A stretch of DNA of 64,000 bases from Kuschelorhynchus macadamiae (taxonomy: Eukaryota; Arthropoda; Insecta; Coleoptera; Curculionidae), in assembly GCA_030620095.1 (NCBI GenBank), contig JAUTXW010001615.1, positions 1,076,001-1,140,000 of the forward strand, read 5' to 3'. The position numbers and the translations under genes were made by a program. This document shows, piece after piece, positions 56,205 to 64,000 of this stretch. How positions within the stretch are numbered: position 1 is the stretch's first letter; every line of letters begins with the position of its first letter. The notes under the pieces were generated by a model. That model was not told where the DNA came from, did not search any database, and was given only the letters and a program-made list of their open reading frames with translations.

Positions 56205-57450
56205 CATGTCGGAACTGGCAAATTTATTGCAGTATTATTTTACAAAAAAGAAATCTAGTTGGTGATTGTCAAACAAATAGTTTTATGTTGTACTAATGTT
56301 GCGAAATTTTCTCACGAACAATAACATTTTAATGATAATTTATTAGCAAACTTTTTTGAAACTTTATTAAAGCATAAACTATGAATAAAGAAGTTGTTAA
56401 AAAAATATTATTAAAACTTAATACTTAAATAAAAACACAACGATATACGTAGAGGCCATTACAATTTTATAACAACTTTTGAAAATGCTCGTCTTTTGAT
56501 TTAATACATGCATTTTTTCTACACATCAGTGAGGTCCTAATACGCTAAAATATGCCAGGATTATTATTTAAAACATCACATAATGCAATTATGCGGTTTT
56601 TCAAGTTTTCATTATCCTGTACTGGGGTAGCGTAACTAATTATTCTATATAATAATCAAAGGATTTAAATCTGGAGATCGAGCCGGCCAAAAGTAAGGCC
56701 CACCTCTTTATATCCAGCGGTTTTCATCCGTAGAATTTAAATAACTTCGCACATTTAAGCTGAAACGTTCTTGGGTACCATCATGCATATAATACATTTC
56801 TCTTCTGGTTTGAAATAGAGGAGACAGTTCTTCTTGTAGAAAATTAAAATAATCGAAATCTCTTGATACGAGCGCTTGAACTCGGTATATGTAGTAAGGA
56901 TATAACTGTTGTTCTTTTAATATCTTCCATAGAGTTGGCGCATCAGTATTTAACTCCTCAGCGAGTTTCCTGGTACTTGTCTCAGATTGCGCTTCAGTAA
57001 TATTTTGGACTGCAACTTCTAGTTCGGGTGTTTGAACCTGCAGTGTCAGCCAGCATCAAAACTTTTTTTTTCGAATGTTCCAGATTCATGTGGCCTTTAA
57101 TGAAGCCTAGTAAACGTGCTGTTATGAGGAAATCTACGATTAGGATACGTTTGGGTATAAAGACCAAGTTTGCATGGTCATACATAAAATATATATCTGC
57201 CATTTATGCATTCGTGAAAGTAACCAGTAGTATTCTATTGATTGAATTAAAACTGTTATTACCGCACAATTAAACAGATCAGACAAAAAAAAACAAATTT
57301 TTGATTAAACTACTAAATATTGTATCCACACTGACTGAGCAATGATAAATCAAATAAAGAAATATTGGAAACATCCTGGAATGTGGCAGCGGCCATCTAG
57401 ATTTTTTTTTCTAAAAAAATACTGCAATAAAGTTCCCGTCCCGAGATCTA
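56205..57450 (-). mobile_element. DD41D element 3, remnant with inverted arms
   Basis: 56205-56256 (AATTTATTGCAGTATTATTT ... AATCTAG) is complementary to 57398-57450 (CTAGATTT ... ATACTGCAATAAAG), arms of about 50 bp lying either side of a decayed transposase. Outer ends not resolved. Confidence 0.55.
56440..57203 (-). pseudogene. DD41D transposase 3, internally deleted
   Basis: Minus strand. MADIYFMYDHANLVF opens the usual HTH; after a frame change, VAVQNITEAQSETSTRKLAE gives the second HTH; then a deletion joins YYIYRVQALVSRDFDYFNFL directly to MYYMHDGTQERF (second Asp), NRWI-stop-RGGPYFWPARSPDLNPL (third position now Ile), and a C-terminus ending ACIKSKDEHFQKLL. The segment with the first Asp is missing. 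Confidence 0.75.
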
Positions 57451-58240
57451 ATGCTTTATATTTTATTTTTTTAATTCAAAACGGTAAGTTTTGAATTAAA
57501 ATGTCTGCTACTTATGTTCTACGTTAAATTGAACATGTTATAAAGCAATATTTTTATGTTTCTGTGTCATTATATAGCAATAAGTACATTTACATTTTGT
57601 TTTTGAAATTCCTATTTTTTTTACTTAATAGAACGTATAAAATAAGGTATTATATCAGAAACCACTGACAGCATTCTTAATGTTGACAAATGAGTACCCT
57701 TTATATTTTGCACTTTCTAAGACATCCTGTCGTAGCCCCATAACTACAAAATTGTTTTAAGGTTAGAATTGTTGAAAACTTTCCCATCTTAACTTCAAGG
57801 TCCATCTTCTGACGCCAATTCAAGCCGGAGGTTGATAGCACATGTTAGATCTTCAAAAACTAAAAGCGAAAGTGCACTGTTTGATTCTATTATTCTCACA
57901 TTAATCTTTAATAGTTACGGAAGATCAATAAAGTGTCAAATGTAACATAGAAGATGCTTGGCTTTTTAAAATATCTAGGAGAATATTAAAATTCAAAATT
58001 AAACATCGAATTAAAACCGATATAATAAAACATCGATGCTTTTTGTCCGATATATCGTACACATCGATAGTCTTGTTCAACGGTAACAACGATAGCGAAT
58101 ATCGATAGTAGTGTGTCGATATCCCAACCCTACTATATGCTACAATTAATTATGACACACTGTTGATCTCTACGTAATACCTGATTTTTGTTCAAAATTT
58201 AAGATAAATTGGATAAGCAGTTTTTTAGTAATGGTTCTTG
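57451..58240. other. Intergenic with CGATA cluster
   Basis: No gene; see the regulatory entry at 58048-58121. A scrap of the GGC-motif repeat (TTTTTGTTCAAAATTTAAG) lies at 58180-58235. Confidence 0.4.
58048..58121. promoter_or_regulatory. Cluster of five CGATA words with one TATCGATA
   Basis: CGATA starts at 58048, 58065, 58090, 58103 and 58117; 58101-58108 lies within the exact octamer TATCGATA. In Drosophila, TATCGATA is the DREF site and CGATA clusters bind BEAF-32 (recalled). No gene starts nearby, so function is speculative; it may instead be a diverged minisatellite. Confidence 0.4.
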
Positions 58241-58243
58241 GGA

Positions 58244-59975
58244 TTAGACCGTGTCAAATTGGAATTACTATCCGACGTTTCGCCTTTGATTGAACGAGGC
58301 ATCTTCAGGGATCTTTACTTCACGAGATCTGAACGATGAATGAGCTCGGAGAGATTCAGGCGGGTTTTTATACCCGACTTGTGCTCGTCGAACCGTGACC
58401 CTGTGTTAAGATCGTCAGATATGAGGCAACGAAGATCATTAAAACTCAAAACCACCGAAGTTGAATCTCTCTGCAGCCGAAAAAATAGCAATGAAGATGA
58501 AAACATTCTGGTCCTTCCAGTAGATAAAGGCAACGCTATAGTTGTCATGGACAGGACGGACTACGTGGAAAAGATAGCTCAACTTTTGGACAACAACACC
58601 TATAAGGTTATGCAGACAGACCCTACAAGTAAAATAGAAAGACGCATCACCACAGCGGAGAAGAAATCATTGAAACCAAGCAGCTCCAATATTTCCAGGT
58701 TCTACGGTTTTCCCAAAATACACAAGAACAATGTACCACTTCGACCGATCATCAGTGCAATAGACTCGCCCACATACAAACTAGGTAAATATCTTTCAAA
58801 CTTTCTTAATCCATTCACTGGAAAAACAGATTCTTCTATAAAAAACTCTGCACATTTCGTAGAAAAACTTAAGGAAATCCGGTTGGATCCCGGAGATATT
58901 TTGATCAGTTTCGATGTAGAATCACTATACACAAATGTTCCTGTCAACGACTCAATTTCCATTATATCAGACATATTGGATCATAATAATCTTGATAAGA
59001 ACCTAATAGACCTAGTGCAAGCTTGTCTTACATCTACTTATTTCATCTTTCAAGGAGCGTTTTAGGAGCAAACTTCAGGGGCAGCTATGGGATCTCCTCT
59101 ATCACCTGTGGTAGCGAATATCTTTATGGAAGCCTTTGAAGATATTGGTCTAACATCCGTTCTACTAAAACCAAAACACTGGTTCAGATATGTAGATGAT
59201 ACTTTTGTAGTATGGCCTCATGGACAGGATATCACCTCAATCAACAACATCATAATATCAAGTTCACAATGGAAATTGAATCTAATGGGAAAATTCCCTT
59301 TCTAGATGTATATGTTCAAAGGAAGGAAAATGGTACATTAGGACATTGTGTGTACAGAAAATCGACGCATACATATAGATACTTAAATGCACATTCCTAC
59401 TACCAACCAGCACAATAACTCACTAGTATTTAGAGCCATTTCGATTTCTGATCAAGATTCTCTAACATTAGAAACATCGAAACTGATCGAAGCTCTGAGA
59501 GGGAATGGCTATTGCACTGAAGATATAACGCGTTCAATTAAAAAATATAGTAATCCAACTCCGCGAAAGGAGGATGATAAGGAGCCACCGTTAGGTAGTG
59601 TTGTTCTTCCTTACATACACGGTACTACAGATAAAATAGGACGATTATTTCAGCGGTCCAACATACGTACAATCTTCAATACACATAAGAAGATTGGACA
59701 GTGCTTGCGATCCCCGAAAGATATTGTACCTTTTCAAACAGAAGGAGTATGTAAGATTCCTTGCTCCTGTGGAGAAGTGTATTTGGGAGAAACAGGACTC
59801 TCAATATCAACTAGACTTTAGGAACATGAACGATGTATTAAAAAGAAACAAATTGTTCAATCTGAACACCAGCATAACACTGGCTATTTCATAAATGTAA
59901 AGGAACCCAAGGTTCTAGCATCGGTTACAGGATTTTATAAACGAAAAATTAGGGAATCTATTCATCAAATCATTC
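58244..59975 (+). pseudogene. PLE-A element: terminal repeat, RT and GIY-YIG
   Basis: Begins with the inverted terminal repeat (58244-58400, hammerhead-like core on the minus strand). Coding from about 58430: ILVLPVDKGNAIVVMDRTDY, SRFYGFPKIHKNNVPLRPII (fingers), SFDVESLYTNVPV (motif A), a TAG at 59062-59064 just before EQTSGAAMGSPLSPVVAN, catalytic FRYVDDTFVVW, a frameshift near 59240, FLDVYVQ, another near 59400, VVLPYIHGTTDKIGRL, then GIY-YIG as CKIPCSCGEVYLGET. After a stop at 59819 the tail HERCIKKK and HNTGYFI follows to about 59970. Catalytic residues survive but four or more lesions inactivate it. Confidence 0.88.
58268..58314 (-). ncRNA. Hammerhead-like motif, PLE-A left end
   Basis: Minus strand: AUCC, CUGAAGA (fits CUGANGA), stem II GCCU/AGGC, GAAAC directly followed by GUC, then GGAU closing a 4-bp stem I. 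Stem III has no loop in one molecule; its self-complementary ACGU could only form between two copies, as suggested for dimeric hammerheads. Confidence 0.6.
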
Positions 59976-59985
59976 TCTTCTGTGT

Positions 59986-60053
59986 ACCACCGGTGGCCCA
60001 CGACGGCTATAATGAATATTTTTTCATTACAGCCGTCGTGTACCATCGGTGGC
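59986..60053. repeat. Long hairpin beside the piggyBac remnant
   Basis: CCACCGGTGGCCCACGACGG and its near complement CCGTCGTGTACCATCGGTGG, about 30-bp arms with few mismatches around ATATTTTT. May be paired or duplicated ends of the piggyBac-type element that follows. Confidence 0.65.
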
Positions 60054-60118
60054 CTATTGCTAATACATTACTATTTCATAACTAATCTACCTCTTTTAAT
60101 CCAGAATAATTATTGGAG

Positions 60119-61379
60119 ATGACTTCTCGAGGCAAGAAAATTTTGTCAATGCTTCCTTCGGAAACCAGGGAGTCACCAGAATTGCATTTGTTTCACAAGT
60201 TTCACCTGTACTTCTTCCAGACCAAACACAATTACCACTGCCGCTATCGCCTGCAACGCCGCCAACATCTTGTGCAGACCCCAATGTATCAGTAAACCAA
60301 TCAACTTCAGCTTCTTCTCAAGTCAAATTCCGCACTGGAGCTTATTATTCGTCAGCTCTATCGTCTTCAGAAGATTCTGAACCTCAATCTGACCCATATG
60401 CAGACTCGTCAGAATCATATGTACCCACCGATACGGATCAAGAATCAAATCAGGAAAAAATGACCCAGATGTACCAGATAATGATCGTGGACATACTTTC
60501 AACATTTGCATAAGCCTCCTTGAAGGACTTCTCAATGAAGGTAGAACCGTCTATATAGACAATTATTATACAAGTGTTCAGTTGAGTAAAGCTCTTTTGG
60601 ATCGAAACGGTTCTTTGTGTGGAACTCTTAGATCTAATAGAAAGGGTAACCCAAAAACCGTTTGCAACAAAAAACTGAAAAAGGGAGAAATTTATGGCGA
60701 ACAAATCAAGATGGAGTCCGTGTGATAAAGTGGGTTGATAAGCGTTTAGTTTTGATGATTAGTACTGTGCCCAGTTGTACTGCCAACCTAAAAGATACTG
60801 GAAAAAAAAACCGAAAAAATGAACAGGTTCTAAAACCTCCAGCTGTAATTGATTACAATAAAAACAAAAAGGGAGTTGACATGTCAGACCAAATGTCAGC
60901 GTACTATAGTTCTCTTCGTCAAACTATCAAATGGTACAAGAAAGTCTTTTTTGAAAATGTGGTGGGTACATGCATCGTTAGTTCGTGGATTATTTATAAC
61001 AAATTTGGCAGTAATGAGAAAAAAATGGACATACTTCAAGTTCAATAAAAAATTGTAGATGGGTTATTGAAGGACGAAGACGAAAACAATGTACATAATG
61101 ATACCGTAGAAGCCGAAGCTGATGTACCAGTCAATGAGGCTCAACAACCTGTTCGAAAGAGGCCTAGGATTAATACTTTAGCGCTGCACAAGATGTCAAA
61201 ATGAGGGTACAGCGCGGAAGAATCGAAAAAGATGCCCACCGTGCTACGTAAAGCTTCAAGCACAAAGCAATGCTGCCAAAGCTAGAAATAAAACCAAAGG
61301 GATAGTTACGTTTTGTCAAGACTGCCCTAAGCAACCCACAGTGTGCTTGGAGTGTTTCAATGAGAAGCATCAAAAGTAG
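60119..61379 (+). pseudogene. piggyBac transposase, internally deleted
   Basis: ATG 60119 (MTSRGKKILSMLPSE), frame change, then a Ser/Asp-rich N-terminal region (YYSSALSSSEDSEPQ, PTDTDQESNQEK). A deletion near 60465 joins it to the catalytic core's second half: EGRTVYIDNYYTSVQL (second Asp of the DDD triad), GTLRSNRKGNPKTV, frameshift near 60700, VIKWVDKRLVLMIST, then NKKGVDMSDQMSAYYSSLR (third Asp). The C-terminal zinc-binding domain is complete though out of frame: KRCPPCYVK, TFCQDCPKQPTVCLECFNEKH, stop at 61379. The first Asp and surrounding region are missing. PiggyBac moves through TTAA sites; I could not place the ends. Confidence 0.88.
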
Positions 61380-61541
61380 TTTTACAAACAAACAACAAAC
61401 AAACAAAAGTATGCTTTATTGCCGCAGAAAAATTTTACAATTTTATGGACAAAGCAAAATATACCTAAAAATAAGACATATCAAAACATTAATCGAAAAT
61501 AATTTCGACAGGTCAGTGCTTTTTTTAAAAAATGTAAATTA

Positions 61542-62690
61542 TCAATTTACCTGAAGTGGTTGTAAAGTTCCCTTATAAGATAACGCCACCGTTTTATCGA
61601 CGTTAAAACAAAGCATATTGGAATCGGACCAAGCCTTAATTATAACCAAGTCTTTGGAGATACTAGAGTGTAAAGACGTTGTATCAAAATCACTCCATGT
61701 TATGCTTGTGTCATCAGCAAAAAGGGAGATTCTTCCATTAATTTTAAGGTTCGTGATATCATTTATGTATAACAAAAAAAGAATAGGTCCCAAGACTGAA
61801 CCTTGAGGGACTCCACTTGTAATCAACTTACAATCAGAATCGGAACCATTAGCCCTTACAAGTTGTTGCCTTTTTCCAAGATAAGATTTGAACCAATTTA
61901 AAGAAGTACCACGAATTCCATAAAAATTTAGTTTGTTTATCAGAATTTCATGACTAACACAATCAAAGGCTTTCGCATAGTCACAAAAAACTGAGGCAGT
62001 TGGGTGGTTGTTATTGAGAGATAAGTAGACGCCTCTAAGCAACGTGAACATGGCGTCACTGGTGCACTTGTTGGGTAGAAATCCGAACTGCTCCGGGGAT
62101 ATTATCTGATGTTTCAGGAGAAATGGCATAAGACGGTTCTTCAGTAGCCTTTCGATGATTTTTGATAGCACTGGTAGTAGTGCAATTGGGCGATAATTGC
62201 AAGAGTTAGTTTTTTCGCCGCCTTTATGAAGTGGAATAATTATAGCTGTTTTAAGACAATCAGGGAATACACCTTTTATAAAGGACTCATTTATTAATGT
62301 TGTAAGGGCCTCTATGACTGGGAGTGGCAAGTTCAGGAATATTCTAATTGATAGGCCATCAGTGCTACACGAAGATTTACTTTTGATATTATGTATTACC
62401 TTCAATAGTTCAGTGTTGCTAACGGGACTTAAGAAAAAGCTAAATTTTTTGAAGGAGGGAGAAACGAAAGAGGGTCCAAACTTGGCGAGATACTAGAGGT
62501 AACATTTTTGCTTACATTAATAAAATAATCATTTAGATCATTAGCCCCTGGCAAGATCTGAGTCACAGGGTTTGATTTGTTTCTGAGGTTATTGATGATG
62601 GACCAGGTTTCTTTTGAAACGTTATTAGAGTTTGTTAGACGTTTTCGGTGGTGTAATTTTTTTGCTGACTTAATAAGAGTAGTGTAATCC
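61542..62690 (-). pseudogene. RT domain of the terminal non-LTR element
   Basis: Minus strand, with no own ATG since it is internal to the polyprotein. After the linker (SNNVSKETWSIINNL, GANDLNDYFINVSKN): TELLKVIHNIKSKSSCSTDG, CNYRPIALLPVLSKIIERLL (fingers), FGFLPNKCTSDAMF, CDYAKAFDCVSHEIL (palm A), SGVPQGSVLGPILFLLYIND (palm B), catalytic SLFADDTSITW, then NVDKTVALSYKG and a stop at 61542, so the thumb and C-terminus are missing. Frameshifts near 62480 and 62660 separate it from the endonuclease. Confidence 0.87.
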
Positions 62691-63705
62691 TCCTATAATT
62701 AGAGATATAGTCGAGAATAAGAAAGGAGTCGGTGAATTTTTTTATATATGAGAGCGAGCGCATATTTTTAGCAGAAATTCGTATTCCTTTCGTGGTCCAC
62801 GGTTTATGCCGCTTAGGTTTGATATTCTTAAGCGGGAAGGCCTTGTTAAAAGCACTTAAAGTTTTATTTAAAAAAGTTCTGAAGTTTGTGTTGACATTAT
62901 CAGATTCAAAATTCCAATTGGTGTTAAAGCAAATATTATGAAATACTGAGAAATTTGCGGCCGAGAAAATTCTGCCCCGATGGCGAGATCTTGGTAAGGG
63001 CCTAATAGGTAAACTAAACCTGGAAATTACCGCCTCGTGATCGGAAAGACCTGAGTTATAGACCTGTGATTGCACCTCTGATGGAGAAAAATCAGACGCC
63101 ATGTAATCGATGATAGAAGAAGAGTTTTTTGAAATTCTAGTTGGCGAGGATACATGCATTGAAAAACCGAAAGAGTCGAATATAGAAATTAGATATTTCT
63201 GGATGGCACAAACAGTAGCATAGTCAATATTAAAGTCCCCGCATAGAATTTTCTTACCTTTAATCGGTAGGCTGTCTAGCAAACTTACCAGGCTATTTAA
63301 AAATGATTGTACATCAGAGTTTGGTGATCTATAAATACAAATTACATAAAGATCAAGGTTTTGATTATATACTATAGAGAATTCAAAAGAGCTATCCGCT
63401 AACAAATGATCATATTTAGATACCGACATGAAATCTCCATTTAGGGATAGAATCAGTGTTCCCCCATGAGCTGAGTTTTTTCTGTCATATCTAGCTACCG
63501 TGGTATACCTCTCAATATAAAAGGGTTCGTTTAGATTCAGCCAGTGCTCAGTAATTGCAACAAGTTGGGGGAACTCCAATTCTTCCAGAAATAGGTACAA
63601 CTCGTCAGTTTTATTTCTTAGAGAAGCAATATTAATTAGAACCATATTAAGACTAGTAACAACAGGAAGTTTTGAGGAATCTAGTTCCTCAGGACACGTC
63701 GTGTT
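62635..63705 (-). pseudogene. APE-type endonuclease domain of the terminal non-LTR element
   Basis: Long open minus-strand frame, also open 5' of ATG 63645 (TTCPEELDSSKLPVV). Metal-site motifs in order: NIASLRNKTDEL, ITEHWLN (E), YRSPNSD, CGDFNID (D and N), SSIIDYM, LSDHEAVI (D and H). It nicks target DNA for target-primed reverse transcription. The frame is intact for about 330 codons and then shifts before the RT. A run of nine A at the 5' edge (minus strand of 63713-63721) separates it from the upstream ORF. Confidence 0.88.
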
Positions 63706-63920
63706 TTCTAAAATTTTTTTTTGGGAGAATTGCTGGTAAAATAGTTTTTATGGCATTCTCTGGCCCTCTGAAGATGAATCGATCTCTCCGAAGATATGTA
63801 GGATCCATAGGCTGCAAGATCCGCTTCCACTTCTGCTCCGCTAAATCCGTAAGCAGCATGAAAATCGAAATATATCTTATGTAGGGTTCTATAATCTATA
63901 GGAATGCCTTCAGAAGCCAA
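63706..63920 (-). CDS. Upstream ORF of the non-LTR element, 3' end
   Basis: Minus-strand frame: ASEGIPIDYRTLHKIYFDFH, then AAYGFSGAEVEADLAAYGSY, RSIHLQRARECHKNYF and NSPKKKF with TAG at the A9 run. I do not recognise the domain; it has no CCHC knuckle. Its frame is one off from the endonuclease frame across the A-run, so it may be the end of ORF1 or a frameshifted start of the polyprotein. It continues toward the window edge. Confidence 0.45.
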
Positions 63921-64000
63921 AAACAGCCTGGTGCTTGTATTTGTAAACCCTTCAAAGTGAATTGGCGCAGGTTGGTCGTGCAGGAAGGCGAGATATAACT

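Larger units (their letters stand above)
61381..63705 (-). mobile_element. CR1/jockey-like non-LTR retrotransposon, extends toward the window edge
   Basis: 3' end at 61381-61425: on the minus strand CAATAAAGCATAC then tandem TTTG units, directly abutting the piggyBac stop. Endonuclease and RT genes follow upstream on the minus strand. Confidence 0.8.

Overview
The window looks like a piece of a large, AT-rich, transposon-saturated insect nuclear genome, perhaps a beetle. That placement is an inference from the mix of element families and is weak. I see no convincing host gene, rRNA, tRNA or telomeric repeat. Almost every coding signal belongs to a transposable element (TE), and most are broken. 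Long (TA)n tracts occur nine times and usually abut TE ends.

Layout. 0-6.7 kb: PLE tail, a dispersed GGC-motif repeat, an LTR-retrotransposon Gag fragment, then a 2.2-kb Tc1/mariner-like element with DD82E spacing (Sailor-like) inserted in a non-LTR reverse transcriptase (RT). 7.7-14.2 kb: Penelope-like (PLE) remnant, a CR1/jockey-like RT split by (TA)n, and a second non-LTR element interrupted by an inverted PLE terminal element with a 15-bp target duplication. 15.5-16.9 kb: Merlin transposase with a plausible intron. 18.3-20.4 kb: Tigger/pogo element. 21.6-25.1 kb: second DD82E pseudogene and a young-looking PLE with almost identical inverted ends. 27.4-31.3 kb: an intact Crypton-type tyrosine recombinase, an unassigned 2.2-kb long-inverted-repeat element and a recombinase N-terminal scrap. 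33.4-37.6 kb: non-LTR, tyrosine-recombinase and DD41D fragments, then two outward-facing PLE tails. 38.6-42.4 kb: dispersed repeat split by a hAT element with a perfect 8-bp target duplication. 43.3-50.9 kb: a tandem array with period about 3.17 kb of an internally deleted DD41D transposon plus a (TA)n tract and a foldback of two hammerhead motifs. 50.9-57.4 kb: Tigger fragment, a second long-TIR DD41D transposon (start codon and second catalytic Asp lost), a MITE and a third DD41D remnant. 58.2-64 kb: PLE, piggyBac remnant, non-LTR element.

The most notable theme is RNA-level: at least four loci carry a complete hammerhead ribozyme core and about nine more carry decayed or variant forms, all in PLE terminal repeats, and in every case where polarity can be judged they point outward from the element. 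A second theme is foldback architecture: several DNA transposons carry very long inverted arms, in two cases copied from their own transposase gene. A third is a dispersed repeat dense in AAAATGGCGGC, which matches the YY1/Pho site. All functional statements are predictions from sequence.
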